Below are positions 25,735 to 34,200 of a stretch of 64,000 bases of DNA, piece after piece. Position 1 is the first letter of the stretch. Every line of letters begins with the position of its first letter. The translations under genes were made by a program, and so were the position numbers. The notes under the pieces were generated by a model. It did no database searches and was not told the DNA's origin. It worked only from the letters and a program-made list of their open reading frames with translations. Source of the DNA: an uncultured Bacteroidia bacterium (lineage in GTDB: Bacteria; Bacteroidota; Bacteroidia; Bacteroidales; CAJPTX01); contig CALHSW010000076.1 in assembly GCA_938038735.1 (NCBI GenBank), positions 1-64,000 of the forward strand, given 5' to 3'.

Positions 25735-26380
25735 AAACTTTTTTTTTAACAGAAGAGCTATTCAAAGCATCTTTTCAACTGAGACATGTAAGGTGCTTGT
25801 ATTCAATGGCTTGTTAGTAAAAAAAACTACGCATCAAAAAAGCTTAACCCCAAAAACGGCAGTCTGCGGCAATGTGCAGCCCCCCTTCCGCAGCGTAGAA
25901 AGGATAGTGACGAGCTTTGCAAATACTATACTCATGCATCTAAAGCGAAGCTAGGGGCCTTTGCTGCGCGGCGAACCGCAGTTCGGCTATTACCAAGGGC
26001 GCACGCGTCTCCTCCTTGGTACGTTCTATACCTCCGCCCGCACCATGTCCTGTGTGCCGCCCATCCTCCAAGCGTGTATCGTAGCAAACAGAGGGGGCTT
26101 ACCGTGGGCGTACTATTCATGGCTCCCAATCGTTCTGCGCAACCCCGCACCGAAGCCGCACCAAATTCGCATCAAATTCGGATTTCTCCGGAGAAATCCG
26201 AATTTGATGCGAAGGGGATCCGAATTTAGGGCATGTTTTTCCCAGTTTTAATGCGCCATTGGGCAACGTAACCGGGGAGGAAGCGAAGGGGTAGGCGATA
26301 CGTTTCAAAGTTTTGATTAACTTCGCGAAGGTGATGTGGTTGCTAGAGAATGGATTGACGTATAACGAAACAAGGGTAAA
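25735..26380. other. Divergent spacer between the RiPP operon and the merR gene
   Basis: About 650 bases. It contains the first copy of a 48-bp perfect palindrome (26166-26213) and a TAACTTCG sequence at 26318-26325 that may be the -7 box for the merR gene. The only frame of note (reverse 25932-26150, 72 codons) has no ribosome site or recognisable motif, so I do not call it a gene. Confidence 0.5.
26166..26213. repeat. 48-bp perfect palindrome, copy 1
   Basis: Two 24-base arms meet at the centre TCC|GGA with no spacer; the outer ends are TTCGCATC and GATGCGAA. The identical 48 bases occur again at 62044-62091. Partial extra units of the arm flank this copy: AAATTCG to the left and ATCCGAATTT to the right. 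It lies in a divergent intergenic spacer. It could be a mobile or selfish palindrome, a protein-binding site or a cruciform. Confidence 0.95.
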
Positions 26381-26713
26381 ATGGGCTTGGAACTAGATCC
26401 GAATCGATTATTTTACGGCATTGGGGAGGTGGCGAAAATACTTGATGTGCCGCAAAGTACGCTGCGCTACTGGGAGCAAAACTTTCCGCAGCTCTCCCCC
26501 AAGAAGGGGGCCAATGGCCGTCGGCAGTATACGTCCTCCGACGTGCGTATGCTGAAGGAGATACGGCATTTGCTGAAGGTGGAGGGGGTGTCAATAGAGC
26601 AGGCGCGCCATAGGCTGGGGCAGGCCGATCGGCGGGAGCAGAATCGGATGTCGGCGGTAAGCAAATTGATGGAGCTCAAGCGGAAGCTGCAGGAGTTGCA
26701 AAACAAAATTTAA
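26381..26713 (+). CDS. MerR-family transcriptional regulator
   Basis: A 110-residue DNA-binding protein. The winged helix-turn-helix is at about 12-80 (YGIGEVAKILDVPQSTLRYWE, then RRQYTSSDVRMLKEIRHLL), followed by a helical dimerisation segment ending MELKRKLQELQNKI. There is no effector domain and there are no cysteines for metal sensing. The short MerR protein next to Nif3, zinc-ribbon and 7TM-HD genes is a recurring Bacteroidota arrangement, as I recall. The following gene starts one base after its stop, so they share a transcript. Confidence 0.9.
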   Translation: MGLELDPNRLFYGIGEVAKILDVPQSTLRYWEQNFPQLSPKKGANGRRQYTSSDVRMLKEIRHLLKVEGVSIEQARHRLGQADRREQNRMSAVSKLMELKRKLQELQNKI

Positions 26714-26714
26714 G

Positions 26715-27500
26715 ATGCGGGTAACAGTGGGCGATGTGGCCGCGGCGATTGAAGAGTTTGCGCCGCTGTCGCTACAGGAGGAGTACGATAATAGCGGGCT
26801 GCAGGTAGGGCGCATTGATAGCGAAGTGCGCGGGGTGCTTGTCTGCTTTGACGTGAACGAGGCAGTACTCGACGAGGCTGAGGCGCAGGGGTGCGACATG
26901 GTGGTGTCGCACCACCCGGTGCTATTTCGGGGTATAAAATATTTTACAGGGGCTATACGTGAGGGAAATCTCGTGGAGCGCGCCATAAAAAATGGGGTCA
27001 CGCTATACGCTGCGCATACGAACCTGGATTTTGCCCGTGGTGGGGTGAGCTACGTGATGGGGAGTCGGCTGGGGCTGGAGGGGATGATGGCATTGCGTAC
27101 CGATGCCGCGGGGCGAGAGATGGGGGTAGTCGGCTCGCTAGCGCATGCAGTGCCGCCCGCGGCGTTCCTAGCACTGCTCAAGGAACGTCTCAAATGCTCC
27201 ACTATTCGCTACAACGCAGAGAGCTCGGTGGGCGAGGTGCGGCGGGTGGCGCTATGCGGCGGGAGCGGAATGGACCTCTACAATGAGGCATTGCAGAAAA
27301 AGGCTGATGCATTTGTCACGGGAGATGCAAAATACCATGATTTTCAGCGTGGCATAGGGCAGATGTTGCTAGTGGATGTGGGGCATCGGGAGAGCGAGTG
27401 GGGGGCAGTCCGTTTGCTAGCGGATATAATTCGTGAGAAAATACCTAACTTCGCGGTTCACGAGAGTGTTCGTGATGGGAGTCCGGTGCGGTACTACTAA
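26715..27500 (+). CDS. Nif3-like dinuclear metal-centre protein
   Basis: The protein is 261 residues, the short form lacking the central PII-like insert found in YqfO-type members. Family motifs are YDNSGLQVG, the metal ligands in VVSHHPVLF, AAHTNLDFA and, near the C terminus, LLVDVGHRESE. These histidines, aspartate and glutamate would bind two metal ions. Nif3 proteins form toroidal hexamers. Their role is debated; GTP cyclohydrolase I type 2 annotations are often over-assigned. It is encoded in an operon with merR and the zinc-ribbon gene. Confidence 0.92.
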   Translation: MRVTVGDVAAAIEEFAPLSLQEEYDNSGLQVGRIDSEVRGVLVCFDVNEAVLDEAEAQGCDMVVSHHPVLFRGIKYFTGAIREGNLVERAIKNGVTLYAAHTNLDFARGGVSYVMGSRLGLEGMMALRTDAAGREMGVVGSLAHAVPPAAFLALLKERLKCSTIRYNAESSVGEVRRVALCGGSGMDLYNEALQKKADAFVTGDAKYHDFQRGIGQMLLVDVGHRESEWGAVRLLADIIREKIPNFAVHESVRDGSPVRYY

Positions 27501-27519
27501 TTTATACAAGAGCAGAACA

Positions 27520-28347
27520 ATGGCAGGGGAAAACAGGGTCGTTCAGTCAGAGGAGTTAACGCTTGAAAACAGCTTGAAGGTTCTATTCGAATTGCAGCGG
27601 GTGGATGCGCGCATAGCGCATATTCGGATGCTGCGTGGAGAGTTACCCATGGCCGTGGAGGATTTGGAGGATGAAATTGCGGGGCTACAAACGCGCATAG
27701 GGAACTTACAGGATGCGCAGAAAGCGGCATCCAGCGATATAAACACGAAGCGTCATGAGATAAAGAGCGCCGAGGTACTCATTAAGAAGTATGAGAAGCA
27801 GCTTGAAAATGTGCGTAACAATCGGGAGTACGACAATCTGACGAAGGAGGTAGAGTACCAACAGCTTGAGGTGGAGCTTCGCAACAAGCAGATAAAGGAA
27901 CTGAAGATTAAGAACGATGAGACCGGTGCTTCCATTGAGAGTACGAAGCAAGTGATAGCGGAGCGGGAGCAAGATTTGCAGGCTAAGCGGGCAGAACTAG
28001 AATCGGTCATCGCGGAGACAGCTAAGGAGGAGGCGGAGCTTACGCAGGAGTCTGAAAGGCTACAGGCGCAGCTGCCGGAGCGGCTGTTGAAGGCGTACAT
28101 ACGCATATGCGGCAGCGTGCGGAATGGGTTGGGGGTGGTTACCGTGGTGCGCGGTGCGTGCGGCGGCTGCTTCCGCCGTATACCGCCGCAGCGGCAGCTG
28201 GACATTCGCTCCCATAAACGGGTGGTGGTGTGCGAGAATTGCGGACGGATTATCGTGGATGACCCCACGCAGGCGCCCGAGGAGGCAGAAGAGGCCCCCG
28301 AGGAGGTGAAGCCCATGGCAAAACGCCGCAGAAGGGCGGAGAAGTAG
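27520..28347 (+). CDS. Coiled-coil protein with C-terminal C4 zinc ribbon
   Basis: A 275-residue protein starting at the ATG at 27520 (MAGENRVVQSEELTLENSL). An upstream in-frame ATG at 27433 would add 29 residues read through the end of the Nif3-like gene. Residues about 20-190 form a long antiparallel coiled coil. Two CxxC pairs (RGACGGCFRR and VVCENCGRI) form a zinc ribbon at about 210-245. A Glu/Pro-rich tail ends in basic residues. It belongs to the DUF164/zf-RING_7 group, some of which bind nucleic acid. The Nif3 and DUF164 genes are adjacent in many bacteria, implying a linked but undefined function. Confidence 0.88.
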   Translation: MAGENRVVQSEELTLENSLKVLFELQRVDARIAHIRMLRGELPMAVEDLEDEIAGLQTRIGNLQDAQKAASSDINTKRHEIKSAEVLIKKYEKQLENVRNNREYDNLTKEVEYQQLEVELRNKQIKELKIKNDETGASIESTKQVIAEREQDLQAKRAELESVIAETAKEEAELTQESERLQAQLPERLLKAYIRICGSVRNGLGVVTVVRGACGGCFRRIPPQRQLDIRSHKRVVVCENCGRIIVDDPTQAPEEAEEAPEEVKPMAKRRRRAEK

Positions 28348-28401
28348 AGGCCAAGCGCAGGTTTAACGATTGTAGATAGGCGTAGAAAGAGAGGGTCAAG
28401 C

Positions 28402-30552
28402 ATGTGGGGAGGGGCAATCGCACAGCGAAAGAAGAAAAGGGAACCGCTGCGTAGCTACTGGCTTCCTATGCTTTATCTCTGCGTTGCGGCGTTGGTGCTT
28501 TACGCGCTAGTGCCGCGGCAGGCGCGTTTCCACTACGAGTTCCAGCAGGGGAAAGTGTGGGTGTACCCCATGCTACGTGCTCCGTTTGATTACCCCCTAT
28601 ATCTTAGCGCCAAGGAGCAGGCGCAAGTACAACAGCAACTCGCCCAGCGCATACTCCCCGTGTTCCGTCTTGACACGATGGTGCAACACGATGTGGAGCG
28701 GGCGGTGCAGCTACGCTGCGAGCAAACGTGGAATCGCGAGAATGGGATGGGGCAGCCTTTGCCGTCCAAGAAGACCGCTGCCATTCTCGACACGCTGCGC
28801 GCTACCGTGAGCAGCACGCTGGACTACCTTTACACGTGCGGTGTCGTGAATAGCGGCAACGTGCTGCAGACATCGACCAATGGGGAGTTCTCAGTGCTGC
28901 GAAACCATGTGAGCTACGATACGCAGCTGCGTGACGTGTACACACCGCAGAGCGCAAGTGGCTTTCTTGCCGGTACGCTGCAGCGGGTGGACACCTTGCG
29001 CAAGGGGCTGAACGTATGGCAGACAATCGATTTTTCTGACCTGTTCGCAGTCAACCTGACCTACGATTCGCTTCTTACCCGGCAGCTGCGAGAGGAGAAG
29101 CTGCGCACCATGGCGCGCGCAGAGGGGGTGGTGCACGCTGGGGAGCGAATTATTGACCAGGGTGATGTAGTCACCCCCGAGAGCTACCGTAAGTTGGTAT
29201 CGCTACAGCATGAATTCCAAAGGCGGCAGTACGCAGGGTGGCGGCGCGTTGGCAACGAGCTTGGCATTTTCCTCTCGATTCTTTTGGCGTTTTCTCTCTA
29301 CTTCTGTTTCCTGCGAGCATACCGGCCGCAGGTGCTAGATCAGCGAAGAGAGTTCCTTTTCCTTGTGCTGCTGACCACGGCGTTGGTGGCGGCGGGCTAC
29401 CTGTGCATACGTTTGGCGCCGCAGTTTCTCTACGCAGTGCCATTTTTGCTCGTCCCATTCCTAACCAAAAGTTTTTTTGATGGGCGGGTAGGGCTGGTGA
29501 CGCATTTGCTGACGATTTACCTCGTGGCACTCTTTACCAGCAACAGCTTTGATTTTTTCACGCTCAACCTCACTGCGGGTATCGTGGCACTATACAGCAT
29601 CCGAACGATATATCGACGAGGAAAGCTATTCGTTTCGGTATGCTACACGCTGGTGACATTCATTGCGGTGCATGCGCTCACCGCGCTGCTTAAGGAGGGG
29701 AATTTGTCGTCGATAACGGTATTTGACATGGGCCTTTTCATGGCAAACTCCTTCCTTACGTTGGCTGTACACCCATTGATGTACCCGCTGGAACGCATTT
29801 TTGGCTTCGTTTCGGAGGCGACGCTCATGGAGCTTTGCGATGTGAATCAGCCGCTGCTACGGGAGCTTTCCGAACGTGCGCCAGGCACCTTCCAGCACAG
29901 CTTGCAGGTGGCCATACTAGCGGAGGCTGCAGTGGCGGAGATCGGGGGTAATCCACTCCTCGTGCGAGCGGGAGCCCTCTACCACGATTTGGGGAAAATG
30001 ATCCACCCTGAATTCTTTACAGAGAATCAGACGCTGGGTATGAAAAATCCCCATGCAGCATTGACCGAGGAGGAGAGCTCGCAGCGGGTTATCCAGCACG
30101 TGATTGATGGGTTTGAAGTGGCTCGCAAGCACGGTTTGCCGGAGCAGGTGATTGCCTTTGCCCGAACGCACCACGGCACAACGCAGACGGCCTACTTCTA
30201 CCGCATGTACAAGGCGAAGCACCCCGATGAGCCGGATCCAAAGGAGCGATTTAGCTACCCAGGACCACGACCATACTCAAAGGAGATGGTGGTGCTGATG
30301 ATGGCCGACTCCATAGAGGCGGCATCGCGAAGCCTAGAACCCTTCACGCGGGAGTCGCTCGAGTCAATGGTGGAGGCCATCGTGGAACGGCAGCAGGCGC
30401 TGGAACAGTATAATGATAGCGACATCACGCTTCACGATATCGAAACGATTAAGCGTGTATTCGTTGAAAAGCTGATGAATATCAACCACACCCGGATAGC
30501 CTATCCACCGGATCCCGATGACACGAAAGGGAAGGATGCGGCGAGAGGATAG
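28402..30552 (+). CDS. 7TM receptor-type HD-domain phosphohydrolase (PgpH-like)
   Basis: The 716-residue protein has an N-terminal membrane helix (about 14-31), a large extracytoplasmic domain (about 32-275), a block of about seven helices (about 285-465) and a cytoplasmic HD domain. The HD domain contains APGTFQHSLQVAILAE, YHDLGKMIHPEFF (around residue 527) and FARTHHG. This is the 7TMR-HDED/HD architecture of PgpH, which in Firmicutes hydrolyses cyclic di-AMP. The metal-binding histidines and aspartates are present. A c-di-AMP role here is inferred from architecture only. Confidence 0.92.
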   Translation: MWGGAIAQRKKKREPLRSYWLPMLYLCVAALVLYALVPRQARFHYEFQQGKVWVYPMLRAPFDYPLYLSAKEQAQVQQQLAQRILPVFRLDTMVQHDVERAVQLRCEQTWNRENGMGQPLPSKKTAAILDTLRATVSSTLDYLYTCGVVNSGNVLQTSTNGEFSVLRNHVSYDTQLRDVYTPQSASGFLAGTLQRVDTLRKGLNVWQTIDFSDLFAVNLTYDSLLTRQLREEKLRTMARAEGVVHAGERIIDQGDVVTPESYRKLVSLQHEFQRRQYAGWRRVGNELGIFLSILLAFSLYFCFLRAYRPQVLDQRREFLFLVLLTTALVAAGYLCIRLAPQFLYAVPFLLVPFLTKSFFDGRVGLVTHLLTIYLVALFTSNSFDFFTLNLTAGIVALYSIRTIYRRGKLFVSVCYTLVTFIAVHALTALLKEGNLSSITVFDMGLFMANSFLTLAVHPLMYPLERIFGFVSEATLMELCDVNQPLLRELSERAPGTFQHSLQVAILAEAAVAEIGGNPLLVRAGALYHDLGKMIHPEFFTENQTLGMKNPHAALTEEESSQRVIQHVIDGFEVARKHGLPEQVIAFARTHHGTTQTAYFYRMYKAKHPDEPDPKERFSYPGPRPYSKEMVVLMMADSIEAASRSLEPFTRESLESMVEAIVERQQALEQYNDSDITLHDIETIKRVFVEKLMNINHTRIAYPPDPDDTKGKDAARG

Positions 30553-30943
30553 CAATGATGCAGCAAGGGAACCATAGCTACCGTAGGGCTGGAGGTTAGC
30601 ACCACGCAAATGGTCAGTGAGCGAGTTTGCGAAGAGGAGTCGCCAAGGGCTAAGTGGCGGGAATGCGGTACTGCGGCTATAGGCTTTGATTGGGAATCAA
30701 GCCAGATAACGGCTAGAATAGTTGAATCATAAATACCTTTGCCTCGATGTGATACCTCCGCTCAGAGGAAGGAACGCAAGGTGCTAAGTGTGGGGGAGTG
30801 GATTGCGGATATCCGACAGGAGGCTAAGCTTGATAAGAAAATGGCAATTAGAGTCGCCGCTCGGTGAAGGTTTCCTTATGTGACGGTGTCTGCCCAAAGC
30901 CTATTGCCATGGGGATTTAATTTTTTACTCCAAAAGAATAGTG
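30553..30943 (+). other. Intergenic region without a recognised gene
   Basis: About 390 bases before the susC promoter. It contains a perfect TACCTTTG at 30737-30744 with no good -33 box, and the short palindrome CGGATATCCG at 30806-30815. No reading frame with a ribosome site, no tRNA, RNase P, SRP or tmRNA signature was found. It may encode an unknown small RNA, but I have no terminator to support that. Confidence 0.3.
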
Positions 30944-30951
30944 TAAATTTG
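30944..30951 (+). promoter_or_regulatory. -7 element of the susC/susD promoter
   Basis: TAAATTTG is a perfect TAnnTTTG, 31 bases before the susC ATG. The -33 region is T-rich but lacks TTTG. Confidence 0.55.
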
Positions 30952-30982
30952 CGGACGAAAGAGCAATTGAAATGGTACAATC

Positions 30983-33900
30983 ATGAAAAATGCGATACTT
31001 TTATTCATCGCGCTAGTTGGGAGCGTGGGCGTGCTGACGGCGCAGGAACACACCGTAAGCGGCGTAGTTACCGATGCGGCAAGCGGTGAACCCCTACCGC
31101 AGGTGAACGTGCAAATCAAGGGAACGCAGCGCGGCACGGTGACGGATAATGCCGGCCGCTACACGCTGCGCCTCCCGGAGTCAGGCGCAACGCTCGTTTT
31201 CTTCTACACGGGGTACGAATCGAAGGAGGTAGAGGTTATCGCGCAGAAGGAGGTTAATGTGGCTTTAGGCGAATCGCATGAAGAGATAGAGCAGGTAGTG
31301 GTGACTGGGTACCAAAAGATAGAGAAGGAGCGAAGCACGGGGTCGTACGCGATTTTGGGTGAGAAAGAAATCGCCCGCGTGCGAACGAAGAGCCTTGAGA
31401 GTCGGCTGCAGGAGGTGGCCGCAGGGGTGGCGTACAATAGCGTAACGAAACAGCTGCAGGTGCGCGGTGTGACGAGCCTAATGGCCAACGCGGCGCCGCT
31501 GGTGGTACTTGACGGATTGCCCTTTGAGGGGACGCTTGATCAGATAAACCCCTCGACGGTGCGTAGCGTAACGGTACTACGCGACGCGGCAGCGGCATCC
31601 ATATACGGCGCGCAGGCGGCCAACGGGGTGATAGTGGTGGAAACCACGCAGGGCGGTAGCGGATTCCAAGTGCAGTACGATGGGATGGTGCAGGTAAAGC
31701 CGATAGCTAGCATTGCAGGGCTGAATTTGATGTCAAGCAGCGAATACGTAGACTATAACGATTGGTTGTTGCGTAAGTATGACGCCAATGCTCTTATGCC
31801 GAGGAGATGGCACTACTCCAACGACCTCCAGCGGCGGTTCGTGGAGTGCTTTATCACGAAGACGATTACGGAGGCGCAATATAACGCAACGCTTGATAGC
31901 CTTCGCCAGCTAGATAATCGGCAGCAGGTGAGGGATTTACTAGAAAGAGTAGGGGTATACCATAGCCATAGCGTGATGGTAAGCGGGGGAAGCGATAGGC
32001 ATCGACTTGTCGGGGTGGCGCGCTTTGAGCAGGAGCGCCCCAATGATAAGCGTGAGGGCACGCAGAGCGTTTCGTTCAATCTGCGAAACGTATCGCAGTT
32101 TAATCAATACGTTAAAACGGATGTCGGTATACAGGCCCAGCTGGGGAACGGAATGGCCTTCACAGGGATTAGGAAGGCCGATGACTTTTACCGTATGTAC
32201 CCAGCGTACAGTATGCTGTATGGAGAGAGAGGCAATGCGCTGCAATTTTACATTGATCGGAATGAGTTTAGCATAGATAGCGTTGCGCATACCCTGGGTC
32301 TGCTTGAGGAGCGCTTTTTCCCATCATTAGACCTAAAAAGATCCTACAGGCAGAACAGCGACCGCTGGGGCCGTAGCAATCTGGCAATCACAATAACCCC
32401 CATTCGGGTGCTGCAGATAGAGGCGCGCGGGGCCATGGAGTACGGGTGGGGCAAGACGGTAGATATTGACGAGGAGGATGCGTATTCAATGGTCAAGCTT
32501 TACAATGATGGGTCAAAGTATAACGCAGCGACTAACCAATGGGAGCATGCCATTCCGCGCGGGGGGCGGCTCCGCTCCATGCAAACTGAGACCTTTAGCT
32601 ACACAGCGCGGCTCCAGGCTAACTACGACCAGCAATTCGGCATACACCGTATCACGGCATTGGTGGGTGGGGAGCTGCGGGAGCGGATTGACAGGCTGTC
32701 AAGCAATGAGCTGCTCGGCTACAACCCGCGGACTTTGGCCTTCGCATTGGTAAATGAGGCGGAACTGAGTGTGGGAATACCGGGCACCGCAAAGCTAGAC
32801 AATCAACCGCTGTTTTATTACCTACAGAAGGGAGAAAGCGAGCCGCACGAGCGTTTCTGCTCGTACTACGCCACCGCCTCCTACAGCCTACTGCAGCGCT
32901 ACAACCTCACGGGAAGCATCCGTGTGGATCAATCCAACCTGTGGGGGACGGCGCCAGAGGTTCAGTGGAAGCCGCTGTGGTCTGTAGGTGCAAGCTGGCA
33001 GCTTGACGAGGAGAGCTTTATGCAGAATGCGCGGGGTTGGCTCAATCGGTTGGTGCTTCGTGGGTCGTACGGGATTAGCGGCAACGTACCGCGCGGCGCG
33101 TATCCGGTACTAGTAGTAAAGCCCGAGATTAATGCATGGGTTACAACGCTGCCGGCATTTAGGATAGATGGTGCACCTAACCCGAAACTACGTTGGGAGA
33201 AGACGGCGACAACCAACGTTGGGGTTGATTGGGCGATGTTCAACCACCGTTTTTCAGGGACGGTGGAGTGGTACTACCGCATGACGAGCGATCTGCTAGG
33301 GCATCGCCCCGCGGACCCGACCCTGGGGTGGACAGATGTGCTGGTAAACTACGGCAAGATGCGGAACACAGGGGTGGAATTATCGCTCTACGGCCAGCTG
33401 GTGGCGATAGGGGACTTCAGCGTTAGCGCCAACGCCATGTTCAGCTATAATCGCAGCAAGCTGCTAGAGGTCCGTAAGGGGAAAGACGAATCAATCGTAT
33501 CGCGGGTTATGGCCCCTCGGGAGGTGGAGGGCTACCCCTACGGCAGCCTATTTAGCTATGCATTCGCGGGGTTGTCGCCCGTGGATGGCAGTCCGCAGCT
33601 CTATCTGCATAATGGAAAGCTAGGCAAACGGGCTGAAGAGATGGAGGATTTGAAATTTTCTGGCACTGTGATTCCGCTCTATAATAGTAGTTTGAGCCTT
33701 GCCTTTGGCTGGAGAGGCTTAGACCTTACAACTACCTTTCTATACTACGGAGGGCATGTGATACGGCGGCCCGTAGCATCGTACGACTGGTGGCAAGCGG
33801 GTGCGATAGGCCAAGATCGCGACTACCTGCACGTATGGAAGCAGCCTGGGGACGAGCTGCGTGAAGAGACCGTGCCTGCGCCGAGCAGCTCAAGCTTAAA

Positions 33901-34183
33901 TCAGGAAGATCAGTACGTATGGTCAGCCGCGGATAAGCATGTGCTTAGGGCAGACTACATCAAGTTTAGTGCACTGTCTTTGACGTACGCCCTGCCAGAG
34001 CAGTGGCTCGCGCCGGCAAAAATAGCAGGGCTACAGGTTGGTTTCCAAGTGGAAAACATTGTTAACATCCCATTCAATCGGGCGGGAGTGGATCCAGAGA
34101 TGGTGCAAAGCACCACGGCTGGCGCTATACGGTTACGAAAGATGCCCCCATACTATACGGTGTCGTTAAAGTTGAATATTTAA
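30983..34183 (+). CDS. SusC/RagA-family TonB-linked outer-membrane transporter
   Basis: This large outer-membrane barrel imports oligosaccharides or peptides with energy from TonB. The 1066-residue length is typical. It has a signal peptide (about 1-20, ending LTAQ), a carboxypeptidase-regulatory-like domain (VSGVVTDAASGEPLPQVNVQ, about 25-95), a TonB-box-like stretch (EQVVVTGYQ) and a plug domain with LVVLDGLPFEG and LRDAAAASIYGAQAANGVIVVET. A barrel follows and ends in YYTVSLKLNI. The SusD partner is 17 bases downstream. The substrate is unknown; the absence of glycoside hydrolases nearby argues that it is not a large polysaccharide locus. Confidence 0.94.
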   Translation: MKNAILLFIALVGSVGVLTAQEHTVSGVVTDAASGEPLPQVNVQIKGTQRGTVTDNAGRYTLRLPESGATLVFFYTGYESKEVEVIAQKEVNVALGESHEEIEQVVVTGYQKIEKERSTGSYAILGEKEIARVRTKSLESRLQEVAAGVAYNSVTKQLQVRGVTSLMANAAPLVVLDGLPFEGTLDQINPSTVRSVTVLRDAAAASIYGAQAANGVIVVETTQGGSGFQVQYDGMVQVKPIASIAGLNLMSSSEYVDYNDWLLRKYDANALMPRRWHYSNDLQRRFVECFITKTITEAQYNATLDSLRQLDNRQQVRDLLERVGVYHSHSVMVSGGSDRHRLVGVARFEQERPNDKREGTQSVSFNLRNVSQFNQYVKTDVGIQAQLGNGMAFTGIRKADDFYRMYPAYSMLYGERGNALQFYIDRNEFSIDSVAHTLGLLEERFFPSLDLKRSYRQNSDRWGRSNLAITITPIRVLQIEARGAMEYGWGKTVDIDEEDAYSMVKLYNDGSKYNAATNQWEHAIPRGGRLRSMQTETFSYTARLQANYDQQFGIHRITALVGGELRERIDRLSSNELLGYNPRTLAFALVNEAELSVGIPGTAKLDNQPLFYYLQKGESEPHERFCSYYATASYSLLQRYNLTGSIRVDQSNLWGTAPEVQWKPLWSVGASWQLDEESFMQNARGWLNRLVLRGSYGISGNVPRGAYPVLVVKPEINAWVTTLPAFRIDGAPNPKLRWEKTATTNVGVDWAMFNHRFSGTVEWYYRMTSDLLGHRPADPTLGWTDVLVNYGKMRNTGVELSLYGQLVAIGDFSVSANAMFSYNRSKLLEVRKGKDESIVSRVMAPREVEGYPYGSLFSYAFAGLSPVDGSPQLYLHNGKLGKRAEEMEDLKFSGTVIPLYNSSLSLAFGWRGLDLTTTFLYYGGHVIRRPVASYDWWQAGAIGQDRDYLHVWKQPGDELREETVPAPSSSSLNQEDQYVWSAADKHVLRADYIKFSALSLTYALPEQWLAPAKIAGLQVGFQVENIVNIPFNRAGVDPEMVQSTTAGAIRLRKMPPYYTVSLKLNI

Positions 34184-34200
34184 AGGGCGGAGGCAAAACG

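Noticed and set aside
25388..25735. Forward frame opposite the RiPP precursor
   Set aside because: It is a shadow of the precursor; the peptide has no motif, whereas the reverse frame has leader, repeat core, ribosome site and maturase partner.
25932..26150. Reverse frame of 72 codons in the RiPP-merR spacer
   Set aside because: No ribosome site, no motif and high Arg/Ala content typical of chance frames in GC-rich spacer.
26166..26213. CRISPR repeat or array
   Set aside because: The unit is a perfect palindrome present singly at two distant sites, with no spacer-repeat series and no cas genes.
30553..30943. RNase P RNA, SRP RNA or tmRNA in the spacer before susC
   Set aside because: I looked for the conserved core sequences of each (for example GAGGAAAGTCC of RNase P) and found none.
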